Below the pieces are notes generated by a model. That model saw only the letters and a program-made list of their open reading frames with translations. It did not search any database and was not told where the DNA came from. Both the position numbers and the translations under genes were made by a program. DNA of 51,677 nt from the IMG/VR virus record IMGVR_UViG_3300022602_000142, positions 1-51,677 of that record; one strand, given 5' to 3'. The stretch is from a virus. This document shows positions 23,716 through 32,141 of the stretch, piece by piece (position 1 is the first letter of the stretch; each line of letters begins with the position of its first letter).

Positions 23716-24509
23716 ACATCTTGGTTATGAAGTTTATTTGCCATACTAGACATGGTTTTAAGTTTCATTGGAGTGCCAGTACCTAAATCATCATGCCCAA
23801 AAATTCCAAACAATTTGATGATTGTAGGATTTTTGCCTTCTATGGTATAAACTATACTTAAATCTCTGGTTAAATGTGCATGTCGTAAATTTAATCCACC
23901 ATATGGACTAGCAGGCACACCCAACATTGTATCGCCCTTACCAAATTGTGCAATTGGATTTTGTTTTTTAAAATTGATAAATGCATTTAGACGATCAGTT
24001 AACTTACCATGCTTTTTCATAGTTTCATCAAATAGTGGGCAGGTTAATATTTGTACATTATTATTACTTTCATTTAAATTCCATGAATTTTCTTCAATGG
24101 CTTTTTTAAGTTGGTTGTATACGCTGGGCACTTCACTATATTTGTTTGGTAGATTTTTTAATTGACGGCGAACACCTTTAATGCCTTCTATAATTTCACG
24201 CCATTTATCTTTAGTAAGTTGATCTTCATATTGTTTGCCATATAAAAATCCAGCATCTACTTTTTGTTTAAGTTCTAAAAATTGTTTTTTACGTTCTTTT
24301 AATTTTTTATATTCATGTATTAGCGTTGGCTCTAATTCGCTACGCAATGTATTATAAACAATTTCATTACGTGGATCGTGTTTTTCTACGACTTCAAAAT
24401 AGCCATTAGGGTGTTTTACAACTTTATGCCCTGTAGCATCTGCTGCCTTTTTAGCAACGGACAATGCTATGTATGATCTATTTTCTATAAGAAATTCGTT
24501 CGCTCTCAT
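23706..24509 (-). CDS. Capsid-targeting-like peptide plus YafQ/RelE-like toxin domain
   Basis: The 267-aa protein begins MRANEFLIE|NRS, like the T4 capsid-targeting peptide, followed by a basic helical region (KLKERKKQFLELKQK). The last 90 residues resemble YafQ/RelE mRNA endonucleases: a compact beta fold with LRHAHLTRDLSIVYTIEG followed by KLFGIFGHDDLGTG, close to the YafQ DWxLIYK...TGSHSDLF ending. No antitoxin gene is adjacent. The combination suggests an mRNA-cleaving protein delivered with the genome, which is inference. Confidence 0.6.
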   Translation of the reverse strand: MRANEFLIENRSYIALSVAKKAADATGHKVVKHPNGYFEVVEKHDPRNEIVYNTLRSELEPTLIHEYKKLKERKKQFLELKQKVDAGFLYGKQYEDQLTKDKWREIIEGIKGVRRQLKNLPNKYSEVPSVYNQLKKAIEENSWNLNESNNNVQILTCPLFDETMKKHGKLTDRLNAFINFKKQNPIAQFGKGDTMLGVPASPYGGLNLRHAHLTRDLSIVYTIEGKNPTIIKLFGIFGHDDLGTGTPMKLKTMSSMANKLHNQDVWK

Positions 24510-25288
24510 CTTGGTAACAATGGTCTGTTATGACCTAATGCTCCTTGTCCTTGTAATGATTTACTATCACTTTCTGGCCAGCAATAAATGTAACTGCCAA
24601 ATTCATCACGTACTAACATCCAACGTATACCAGCAGCAGTATACATAGCTATTTCAGCATTATAGCCCGGTATTATATTATTAAAATCTATATTACCTAT
24701 ACCACCTAAGTCTTTACCATTATTACGCAACCAACCCGCTACACTATTAACTTCTAACGGTGTGTTAGGGCCCATGCCGCCTAAATTGCCTATCATTGTA
24801 ATTTCATCTGTTGGTGTATTTGTAAACGTTTGAAATAATCTTTTACCTAATGTGCGAATGCCCCTACTCATATTTCCTGGCAAGTTTGCTACTTTATGCC
24901 ATTTAGGACGTTGTACACCTGCAGTTTGTAATGATTGATTGGCTACACTAGGCAAATTTTCTGTATTTACACGTATATCAGGTAATGTTTCAGGTTCAAC
25001 AGTTGGATATCCTGTATCTTCTGGATCAATTTCAATATCACGCATACGACTTAATAAATCTGCCATACGTTGATTTGGGGCAATTCCGCTTGTTGCTCGT
25101 AATGTATCACTTTGACTTGCTGTAGGTCTGTTAGGTGTTTGTTGTTTTTTAGGTTCTTCTTTTGGTTTAGTAACAGGTTTATCTGCAGGTTTATTAGGGT
25201 TAAGGAGATTATCTAATCCCAAATTCTTTTTTTTAGTTTTTGTATCAGTTTTTGTTTTACGTGCTTCAAGTATTTCATTTATAATCAT
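24506..25288 (-). CDS. Putative capsid-targeted late protein with low-complexity linker (260 aa)
   Basis: The start MIINEILE|ARKTK fits the (I/L)xE rule. Residues 10-70 are Lys/Thr/Pro/Gln-rich and probably disordered. The C-terminal 120 residues form a domain with GNLGGMGPNTPLEVNSVAGW and GIRWMLVRDEFGSYIYCW that I do not recognise. ATGA overlaps link it to the YafQ-like gene and to the 72-aa gene. Confidence 0.6.
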   Translation of the reverse strand: MIINEILEARKTKTDTKTKKKNLGLDNLLNPNKPADKPVTKPKEEPKKQQTPNRPTASQSDTLRATSGIAPNQRMADLLSRMRDIEIDPEDTGYPTVEPETLPDIRVNTENLPSVANQSLQTAGVQRPKWHKVANLPGNMSRGIRTLGKRLFQTFTNTPTDEITMIGNLGGMGPNTPLEVNSVAGWLRNNGKDLGGIGNIDFNNIIPGYNAEIAMYTAAGIRWMLVRDEFGSYIYCWPESDSKSLQGQGALGHNRPLLPR

Positions 25289-25503
25289 CTTTTTTTCACC
25301 CTACTTCTAAAACCAGGCGGCGTACTTAAATCCTTAGGATCTCTGGCAAAAGCTAAATCCATATATTCTTTACTGCCTAACTTTATACCACGATCTTTTA
25401 TTATCTGAGCAATATTAGGACGTTGTTTATCTTTAATATCGCTGATTTTATCTACACCAGCAATACGTTTCCACCTTTCAAGTTCCTTTTCCCAATCGTC
25501 CAT
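25285..25503 (-). CDS. Small basic hypothetical protein (72 aa)
   Basis: A charged helical protein (WEKELERWKRIAGVD) with a basic end (RSRVKKR). No family recognised. Its ATG overlaps the nuclease stop (TAATG) and its TGA overlaps the next ATG. Confidence 0.55.
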   Translation of the reverse strand: MDDWEKELERWKRIAGVDKISDIKDKQRPNIAQIIKDRGIKLGSKEYMDLAFARDPKDLSTPPGFRSRVKKR

Positions 25504-26336
25504 TAGTCATCCTTAGCATTAGCGCCGCATTTAGTTTTCTTAGCACTAGTGAGTTTGCCGTAGTCAATAGGCCATTCTTTACCAATTTCTAATTCTTTGC
25601 CGTTTTTAGGCAACATAATTATTATATTGCTTTCTGTCATAATGTCTTTAACTGGTTTACGAAACTTAGTTAAGTCATTACCTAAATTAGGATATGGAGC
25701 AACGTGTGGGAATTCCCAACCTGCATATTCGCCAGTCTTGTCATTGAACACAACTTTGAAAAATGCATGTGGAACAACTACGCCGTTGCCAATCTTTTTA
25801 TCAGTATTATCATATACTGCACCGCTGATTGCTGTGTAGTTTGTGTTACCCTGTACTACCCAACCACGAAAACTTGTTTCTAATAATTTCCATATACCAC
25901 GATTTAAACTACCTGCTTGTGGTGTCATATTAGTCATTAAGAAACTTTCATATTCAACTTGTTGATCCCAACTTTGATCACCATCTGGTGCCATGTGACC
26001 TTTGTCATATCCTGTTTTAGTATAATCATCAGGTGTTGCGCCACCTTTAACACTATTATCTGCTGTAAATGCATTACTACGTGTTACACAACCTAATGCG
26101 TGATCAGGAGTTAATGTCCATTCTACGTATTCTGGAATTTTACTATCGGCATCATAACCTACAAGATATGCTTGACGGCAAATCTGTGTTAATGTTTTCT
26201 TTGCTACAGGAGCACCATAAATTGCGTGTTCGCTACACTGTGCTGCTGGCAATGGATCACGTTGTGTCCATGCATTACTACTTGAACAATAACTTAATAC
26301 TAATAAGGCACCGATTATATATAAAAGTTTTTTCAT
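25503..26336 (-). CDS. Secreted DNA/RNA non-specific endonuclease (NUC family)
   Basis: A signal peptide (about residues 1-22, MKKLLYIIGALLVLSYCSSS) precedes a NUC-family domain with DKGHMAPDGDQ at 111-121 (catalytic His114). MTNMTPQAGSLNRGIWKLLE follows, supplying the magnesium-binding Asn/Arg/Glu (about Asn145 to Glu153). Serratia-type nucleases cut single- and double-stranded DNA and RNA. With a signal peptide it would act in the periplasm or outside the cell, perhaps degrading incoming competitor DNA or DNA freed on lysis. AAGAGA precedes its ATG. Confidence 0.85.
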   Translation of the reverse strand: MKKLLYIIGALLVLSYCSSSNAWTQRDPLPAAQCSEHAIYGAPVAKKTLTQICRQAYLVGYDADSKIPEYVEWTLTPDHALGCVTRSNAFTADNSVKGGATPDDYTKTGYDKGHMAPDGDQSWDQQVEYESFLMTNMTPQAGSLNRGIWKLLETSFRGWVVQGNTNYTAISGAVYDNTDKKIGNGVVVPHAFFKVVFNDKTGEYAGWEFPHVAPYPNLGNDLTKFRKPVKDIMTESNIIIMLPKNGKELEIGKEWPIDYGKLTSAKKTKCGANAKDD

Positions 26337-26337
26337 T

Positions 26338-26778
26338 TTATTCTCTTGCTGTTTTTAATGTTGCTTTTAACATCCATACCTTTTTAGTATAGAGGTCTTG
26401 CAATTCTGCCATATAATTGGCAATACCCTGTGCATTTTGCTGTGTGGCTAAATCAAACACACGCAAACTTAATTGACTCATTGTTACACTGTTTTCTAAT
26501 AATTCTTTGAACATTAATTCTGCTCGTGGAATCATTGGTTGTTCTTGTATAACACTAAGTTCAATCATACGACTTAAAGTTTCTGGACTGTAAACATCTA
26601 ATGTGCGAATGTATTCAGCAATTACATCAATTGTTTCATATACTTCTTCATAAAATTTATTTAAAAATTTATGATATTGTGGGAAGTTGCTGCCTTCGAT
26701 ATTCCAGTGAAATCCATGTATCTTTGTGTATAAAACAAAGGTACTACCCAATAGCGTTTTTAATTCATCTGCTAACAT
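26338..26778 (-). CDS. Dps/ferritin-like protein
   Basis: The 146-aa protein is a four-helix bundle with HGFHWNIEG (21-29), then HKFLNKFYEEVYETIDVIAEYIR, the Dps ferroxidase signature (HxxxxH/W...D...E). Dps proteins bind iron and coat DNA. Here it lies directly upstream of the nuclease and behind a TCTAAATA late box with AGGA before the ATG. A role in protecting phage DNA from oxidative damage is likely; the basic N-terminal DNA-binding tail of classical Dps is missing. Confidence 0.8.
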   Translation of the reverse strand: MLADELKTLLGSTFVLYTKIHGFHWNIEGSNFPQYHKFLNKFYEEVYETIDVIAEYIRTLDVYSPETLSRMIELSVIQEQPMIPRAELMFKELLENSVTMSQLSLRVFDLATQQNAQGIANYMAELQDLYTKKVWMLKATLKTARE

Positions 26779-26799
26779 ATATCCGTCCTATAATATATG

Positions 26800-26807
26800 T
26801 ATTTAGA
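26800..26807 (-). promoter_or_regulatory. Late-promoter-like box TCTAAATA
   Basis: The minus-strand box lies 21 nt before ATG 26778. The predicted start near 26794 leaves a 16-nt leader containing AGGA. Confidence 0.5.
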
Positions 26808-28086
26808 CAAAAAAATTGTTAAACGTATTAATCAAAGGGCGGTATAAACGGTCGTAGTTGTTGTTATTTTTTCTAAAAACCCAAATTGGCTCTACAAATA
26901 TGCTGTTTTTATCGGCACTAATAATCTTATGTGGTCTTGCTTGCATACGCATTCCTATTTTTCCTAAATAAAATGCATTATTATATGCGCATATATTGTC
27001 TACCATGTCATCACAGAGATTGCCGCGTTTTCCATTACCAATACTGGGTTCTATGATGTTGATCATCATATATCCATCGTCTTTTAAGCAATCATACACA
27101 CAACGATTTACTTTAAAAAAGAAGTCATATTTCCAACTGTCAAACGTTGTATATCTAGACCATGATTGTGTGTCGTGGTTATTGCTGCCATATTTTTCAG
27201 TTTCAAAATATGGTGGACTAGTAAAATAAAAATCAAAATAATTTTGATATTGTGTATAGTCCATGTCTTCGCTTGGTAAATTGTAAATCTCTACCGTTTT
27301 TTTACCAACAACTTTAAAATACTTGTCAGTTTCAATTATTGTTGGATTGCTGCCAAGTAGTCTTTCATACTCAAGACATTGAGTTTTATATGTTTCAAAT
27401 ACTTCAGGATTTGGATCACAGCCAACATATACTTGTGTGCAATTGGTTGCATAAAACCCTGCTAGTCTATCTCCCCAACCACAACTTGTATCTAACACAA
27501 TTTTTGCATTATGATTTTCATATAATGCTTTGGCTACGTTTGGTTTAAATTGCGTAGCAGTATAAGTGCCAATTCTAAACCCACTACGAAAAGTACTTTC
27601 ATTGATATCGCTTTTACCTAATGCGCCTGATCTCCAAAAATGCCAATTCATTTTTTCAAGTTTGTCTATATTGTGCCAAATATCCCATGGACTATCAACT
27701 GAATTACTGCCGCAACGCATACGGTTTTCTTGTTGATAATAATTACTAACCATATTATATACGTGAGATTTGTCAATTACGCCCAGTGGACTATCACTAT
27801 ATTTGTATTTGTAATCAAATTTTTCTAATACAGTATCAAAATGTTTGTATTCACTTAGCATACTGGTATTAACAAATTTCAAAAATAATTTGTCTGCGTC
27901 TGACTGTGGTACTAACTTTAATGGAAATGGCACATTGTTATCAGTGATGTATTTGGCTAACATCTTTTTTATATCATCACGATCATATTGTTGTATAAAT
28001 GCTAGCCAATCACTATTTTTAATATTTGGTATTTTGCGATTGTCAACGTGCGTTGAAATGTATTTGTAGATATCAGAATGAGACAT
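26803..28086 (-). CDS. DNA methyltransferase-like protein (N4/N6 amino-methyltransferase type)
   Basis: The 427-aa protein has an N-terminal helical domain, then SAM-binding motif I (VLDTSCGWGDRLAGF near 197-211), VYVGCDPNPE, and the catalytic motif SPPY (290-293) in DFYFTSPPYFETEKYG. SPPY is the mark of N4-cytosine or N6-adenine DNA methylases. No restriction partner is nearby, so self-protection of phage DNA is probable. It is expressed from a perfect sigma70-like promoter whose predicted start coincides with the ATG (28093-28121). Confidence 0.72.
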   Translation of the reverse strand: MSHSDIYKYISTHVDNRKIPNIKNSDWLAFIQQYDRDDIKKMLAKYITDNNVPFPLKLVPQSDADKLFLKFVNTSMLSEYKHFDTVLEKFDYKYKYSDSPLGVIDKSHVYNMVSNYYQQENRMRCGSNSVDSPWDIWHNIDKLEKMNWHFWRSGALGKSDINESTFRSGFRIGTYTATQFKPNVAKALYENHNAKIVLDTSCGWGDRLAGFYATNCTQVYVGCDPNPEVFETYKTQCLEYERLLGSNPTIIETDKYFKVVGKKTVEIYNLPSEDMDYTQYQNYFDFYFTSPPYFETEKYGSNNHDTQSWSRYTTFDSWKYDFFFKVNRCVYDCLKDDGYMMINIIEPSIGNGKRGNLCDDMVDNICAYNNAFYLGKIGMRMQARPHKIISADKNSIFVEPIWVFRKNNNNYDRLYRPLINTFNNFFV

Positions 28087-28092
28087 TCAATT

Positions 28093-28121
28093 ATTATACG
28101 TTATTTTATTATATTTGTCAA
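28093..28121 (-). promoter_or_regulatory. Consensus sigma70 promoter, start on the ATG
   Basis: TTGACA (28121-28116), 17 nt, TATAAT (28098-28093): full consensus on both hexamers. Six nt (AATTGA) separate the -10 hexamer from ATG 28086, so the expected first base is the A of ATG. Confidence 0.85.
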
Positions 28122-28262
28122 TTACTTATGATTAATCATGTCACTTGCTTTAGTTTTCCAAATATTTGGAAATAGTCCATGTACCAATAATACAAATGCT
28201 ATAGACCATGCTCTTAAAAAATGTTTGAAATAACTCATTTCTACATCTTTTAAGTGACTCAT
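28122..28262 (-). CDS. Small membrane protein (46 aa), DUF6356-like
   Basis: The frame runs from ATG 28262 (AGGA upstream) to TAA 28122. It has one hydrophobic segment (AWSIAFVLLVHGLFP), and the LVHGLFPxxxKTxAS pattern is one I associate with the small DUF6356-type membrane proteins of bacteria and phages. It lies 9 nt after the 28272 gene, so it is cotranscribed with it. Confidence 0.6.
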   Translation of the reverse strand: MSHLKDVEMSYFKHFLRAWSIAFVLLVHGLFPNIWKTKASDMINHK

Positions 28263-28271
28263 ATGTTATTC

Positions 28272-29792
28272 CTAAAACGTTAAACTCATTGTTTTACGTG
28301 TACCTTTTCGTTGAAAGGGCCCGTATTCTTCTTCGTATGTTGCGGGTATACCCACACCGCCTCCACCGCCAATACCTGCGCTGCCACCACCTGCTCCAGT
28401 ACTACTAGTTTCACTTACGAATTCTTTTTTAACTTCTACTTTTACAGTGGGGTGTTTTTCTTTCATGAATGCTAAGGCTTTAAGTAACTCTGAAGTATCA
28501 TTTATTCCAAAATACATAACTGGTCTGTTTTTAATATAAAGTACACGTTTTTGTTGTTTTTTTGGAGGAGTGTATTTGATACCTTCGTCTACACCGTCAC
28601 TTGATTTTACTTTAATTTCAGCATCGGGTTTTTCTTTTTTGTAATCTTTTGCTAACTTGTGTAATTTTTTTACATCGTTACTTGTAGTAATGCTTTTGCC
28701 ATTCACGATTAATGTGTAATATGTTTTTTTAAAGTCAGTTTCTTTTAATCCTGCAGGCTCAGCCTTATAAGGGGTGTAGTTATCAAAACTATCCATTTCT
28801 TCTAAGCCGCTTACTTTAGGCTCATATATACGCCAACCCCCTGGTTGATAACCTACTGGGCTTTCATTTGGTGTTTCACTGATAGCACCGCGAAATTTAC
28901 GACTGCGTAATCCACCATATGGATTTTCTTCTGGAGTGCGTTGTGCTGCGTACTCTCCTGTGGAATCTTCTAATGTTGTTTTACTGCGTCCAGCACCTAA
29001 GGCTGCACCACGTGTATCGCCATCATCAGCAATTGGACTTGTTGCTTCTAATGTATTTCTACTTGCTCGTTCTGCTGCTGCTTTAAACGGTTTAAGTAAT
29101 AATTCTAATGCTTCTTTTGTAGTTCTTTTGTTTGCTAATACCGCATTCCTTGCCTCTACAAAGTCATTTAAATTCATATTATATTTTTTAGCCAATCTGA
29201 ATAATTGTTCTACAATATCATTTAATTCGTTAAAGGTATATCCTTTAATAATTTGTCTAGCAGCAAGATATGCTATATCAGCATCGCTAACTTTACCTTC
29301 AGTGATTGGATCAAGTTTATTAAGAAGTTCTATTGCTTCTTCATGACCATATGTTGTGTAGGGCTGACCTTTAATAGTGAATCTTACAAATCCAGATTGA
29401 TTTCTATCAAGTTCGGCTATGCCAACACCTTTCTTTTTAAATACTGTTTTATCAAAACTAACTGGTCTTTTAACCCAGCCATGCTTTAATAATGCTTTTG
29501 GTATTTCAGCAACACCATGCATATTGCCATAGTCATATGCTTCGGTACGCACATTGTGTGCTTTGCCACTACGATTTGGATTTGGATCTTCTCTGCGTTT
29601 ACGTCTTGCTGCTGTGGCTCTTTTCTTTTTACCTAAACTATGTGCTTTTGCTTGTGGTAAACATTTTGGTTTACCCTCTTTACTACTACCACGCGCACAG
29701 GGACCTTTGATCTTGCCATCTGGCCCAAAACGAACCCACTTTTCTTTAAACCATTTATGTAGGTTTTCTGTGATAATATCATTAATTTTCAT
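28272..29792 (-). CDS. Putative capsid-targeted protein with Cys/Lys-rich N-terminal domain (506 aa)
   Basis: The start MKINDIITE|NLHKW fits the capsid-targeting pattern. Residues 10-85 form a basic, Cys-containing module (FGPDGKIKGPCARGSSKEGK, then KCLPQAKAHSLGKK and ARRKRRE) that I recall from marine phage proteins of unknown role. Two later modules around 350-385 and 410-450 look like small repeated alpha/beta units (TYYTLIVNGKSITTS and KRVLYIKNRPVMYFG). The end is Gly-rich. ATG 29792 lies 6 nt after a GATAAATA box. A nucleic-acid-binding packaged protein is plausible. Confidence 0.6.
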   Translation of the reverse strand: MKINDIITENLHKWFKEKWVRFGPDGKIKGPCARGSSKEGKPKCLPQAKAHSLGKKKRATAARRKRREDPNPNRSGKAHNVRTEAYDYGNMHGVAEIPKALLKHGWVKRPVSFDKTVFKKKGVGIAELDRNQSGFVRFTIKGQPYTTYGHEEAIELLNKLDPITEGKVSDADIAYLAARQIIKGYTFNELNDIVEQLFRLAKKYNMNLNDFVEARNAVLANKRTTKEALELLLKPFKAAAERASRNTLEATSPIADDGDTRGAALGAGRSKTTLEDSTGEYAAQRTPEENPYGGLRSRKFRGAISETPNESPVGYQPGGWRIYEPKVSGLEEMDSFDNYTPYKAEPAGLKETDFKKTYYTLIVNGKSITTSNDVKKLHKLAKDYKKEKPDAEIKVKSSDGVDEGIKYTPPKKQQKRVLYIKNRPVMYFGINDTSELLKALAFMKEKHPTVKVEVKKEFVSETSSTGAGGGSAGIGGGGGVGIPATYEEEYGPFQRKGTRKTMSLTF

Positions 29793-29936
29793 ATATTGTA
29801 TTTATCGAAAGAAAGTAACTTTTGGTTTAACTTAACCCACTGACTGTGTAAGTATGCTGCTTCGTTATAATGTTCTTCTAATTGTAAAAAATTAATTATG
29901 CTATAGTAAATGTCTTTTGATAATACTGATTCAAAT
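29789..29936 (-). pseudogene. 3' part of a frameshifted gene, read in the +1 frame
   Basis: From the TGA at 29931 the +1 frame stays open to TGA 29791-29789. It encodes about 45 residues of ordinary-looking protein (FESVLSKDIYYSIINFLQLE, then HYNEAAYLHSQWVKLNQKLL). Its stop forms an ATGA overlap with the next gene, as genuine neighbours do. It has no start codon of its own, so it is the continuation of the 29931-30158 frame. Confidence 0.6.
29799..29806 (-). promoter_or_regulatory. T4-type late box GATAAATA
   Basis: The box lies in the final codons of the frameshifted gene. Six nt (CAATAT) separate it from ATG 29792, giving a predicted leader of 1 nt. Confidence 0.65.
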
Positions 29937-30158
29937 ATGAATAGGCCAATTTGGATCTGTTCTGTATTTAAATTCTGCTTTTAACCAGTTATTGATGTTT
30001 TCATTTATATAGACGTTATTATATAAAAATGATAGTTTAGAAGTTAAATCTGAAGTTCCAAACAAATTTTTAATTTTGTCATCTAAAAAAAGCATCCACC
30101 TAACATGATTACCCCCACCTCCCCATGGAAATTCTAGTCTTACAGGGAAGTCAAGCAT
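29931..30158 (-). CDS. 5' part of a frameshifted late gene (75 aa before TGA)
   Basis: MLDFPVRLEFPWGGGGNHVR begins a domain that I recall from longer phage proteins carrying an FPWGGGG(N/E)HVRW start and a C-terminal FE...YxxIxxFxxxExxYxxAxxxHxxW block. Here the reading frame meets TGA at 29931-29933 in the context ATT-TGA-A, and the matching C-terminal block follows in the +1 frame to 29789. The cause is a one- or two-base T-run change, a sequencing error or a programmed +1 shift. It starts 3 nt after the 30162 gene stop. Confidence 0.6.
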   Translation of the reverse strand: MLDFPVRLEFPWGGGGNHVRWMLFLDDKIKNLFGTSDLTSKLSFLYNNVYINENINNWLKAEFKYRTDPNWPIHI

Positions 30159-30161
30159 ATT

Positions 30162-32141
30162 TTATTTTTTAAGGCCCTTTAGTATAGAACTTTCGTTCTT
30201 TACACAGTTAGGAACAGTTTTGCCGAACATTTTTTTGTTACCTTCTTTGTGATAACCTTTCCAGCAATTTTCATCTAATTCATCTTCGGCTAAGCCAAAT
30301 GCTTTAAGATTTTGTTTTTCAGTTTTTTCATTGTGTGCTAATGTTTCTGGGCCTGGCGCTTCGCTAAGTTTTGCTAAGTCCTTGGGTGTAAAACTAACAA
30401 CTGGATCATATAATCCATATTTGTTGGCTACAGTATCATTCATTTTAAACTTAGGTAATTTTTTAAGCAATGCTCTAATCTGATTAGCATTTCTTACTAT
30501 GCCAGTTTGTTTAATGTTAAACTCTTTCCATGCTTCGCCATTGCTACTTAAATTTTCTTGGTTCAAAAATACTGTGCCATCTTTACTAATGTCTACAACA
30601 ATTTTTTTAAAATCATCGCTTTCACTTAATCCTGCAGGCCTAACTTTAATTTTACGTTGTGCTTCGCCAGCATCACTGCTACTAAAAATACTTGGTCCTT
30701 CACTTAAATGATTGTATTCCCCGCGGGCTAATCTGTCAACTACGGCTTTAGTAAACGCAGTAACATCACTGCTACCTATTTCTTGCAAATCGTTCCCACC
30801 ATATTCTGCTGCTATGTCATCAACTGCTTGCCCTACTTTTACTGGACCATATTTTGCTAGTAAATCATCGTGCGCATGTAAAATTCTATTAATTATAGCA
30901 TTGCGTATACCATCTACCATTTCTTTCGATTCGTGTAATGAACTACTATCACCTGATTCTAAATAATCAATCATGTCTTGAAATGGCTCGTGCGCTGCTG
31001 TATAGAATGTATTTTCTAAACCACGAACTGCGTCTTTAACATCAGTTAAATGATAATCTAAATCTACCCCAACACTTTTAGCAATATCGTTTATCTCTGC
31101 TAATATTGACATCAATTCATATTCTTGTTGTTTTATAGCTTTAGCAGCATACAAGGCTTTTTGTTGTGCGGCTTTTAATTTAGTTATTTGGTCTGAGTTT
31201 GCTGCTTCGTTTGTTGTACTTAATTTTTTTAATGCACGCTCTATCCCACGTTGACGCATTTTGTCTTTATGTGTTTCACCTGCTTTGTTATATGGATCGC
31301 CCTTTTTACCAGAACTATAACTTGCGCCGGTAGCACTTAATAATTGATCTTCAATATTTTTTGGAATATAACGTTTTACTGTTTCTTTACTTATTTCATT
31401 TACTTGTTTTTCATTTTCTTTAAAAATACCAGTTGGTCTTTCATAACGACCGGTAAATTTATTATATTCATAATCACTTGGATATCTTGGAGTTTGCTCA
31501 CCTGCATATTCTACTTTTACGATTTTTCTATTAGGATATGATTTTTCCCAATTGGCTTCATATTCTTTTGGAAATTCATCGAAATTGGTTTTTGTATATG
31601 CTGTTTTTACAGTAGGGTCATTGCCATCAGTATAACTTATTTTCCAAAGATGATCGCTTTCAAAACTACTTTCGTTTGTTTTCTTTTTGCTGCCCCATTT
31701 GCCGTGGCTTTTACGACACTTAACTAATGCCCCACTGGCATATGCACTGGGCCATACTTTATAACGACTTTTTACTTTATAATAGCAAGCATCTTTTTTT
31801 TCATTAAGTTGGCTTTCATGTACTATTTCGCCACCACATTTAGGACATTTGCTTTCGTCTACTTTATCTTTTAATAAAATTTTTACAACTTCTCTTGCCA
31901 AATCTTTTGTTTTGTTTGGAGTTTTTGCTGAAAGTAATTCAGGGTTTCGCAACATAAACTTGATAATTAAACCACTTAAAAATGTATGCGCATAGTTTGT
32001 GTCAGCAACTTTATCTAAATTAGGCATCATATTGCTGCTTTTAAAAGCATCTGCAACTTGTTTTGCTTTTTTGTTTTCAGGTGCCCATGGGCCTTTTACT
32101 ACCTCGCCTTCTTTTTGTATGCCTTTTAGTATTGAACTCAT
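30162..32141 (-). CDS. Mosaic Cys/Lys-rich late protein (659 aa)
   Basis: Start set at ATG 32141 (MSSILKGIQKE|GEV), which overlaps the upstream stop by ATGA. A longer upstream frame is unlikely. Visible parts are a CPKCGGE knuckle near residue 105 and a basic module (DACYYKVKSRYKVWPSAYAS followed by GALVKCRKSHGKWGSKKK). Charged coiled-coil stretches follow, and a Cys-Lys ending (ENCWKGYHKEG...VPNCVKNES) finishes with SSILKGLKK. The terminal SSILKG repeats the N terminus. I associate these modules with marine phage proteins of unknown role. Packaged DNA-binding protein is a guess. Confidence 0.6.
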   Translation of the reverse strand: MSSILKGIQKEGEVVKGPWAPENKKAKQVADAFKSSNMMPNLDKVADTNYAHTFLSGLIIKFMLRNPELLSAKTPNKTKDLAREVVKILLKDKVDESKCPKCGGEIVHESQLNEKKDACYYKVKSRYKVWPSAYASGALVKCRKSHGKWGSKKKTNESSFESDHLWKISYTDGNDPTVKTAYTKTNFDEFPKEYEANWEKSYPNRKIVKVEYAGEQTPRYPSDYEYNKFTGRYERPTGIFKENEKQVNEISKETVKRYIPKNIEDQLLSATGASYSSGKKGDPYNKAGETHKDKMRQRGIERALKKLSTTNEAANSDQITKLKAAQQKALYAAKAIKQQEYELMSILAEINDIAKSVGVDLDYHLTDVKDAVRGLENTFYTAAHEPFQDMIDYLESGDSSSLHESKEMVDGIRNAIINRILHAHDDLLAKYGPVKVGQAVDDIAAEYGGNDLQEIGSSDVTAFTKAVVDRLARGEYNHLSEGPSIFSSSDAGEAQRKIKVRPAGLSESDDFKKIVVDISKDGTVFLNQENLSSNGEAWKEFNIKQTGIVRNANQIRALLKKLPKFKMNDTVANKYGLYDPVVSFTPKDLAKLSEAPGPETLAHNEKTEKQNLKAFGLAEDELDENCWKGYHKEGNKKMFGKTVPNCVKNESSILKGLKK

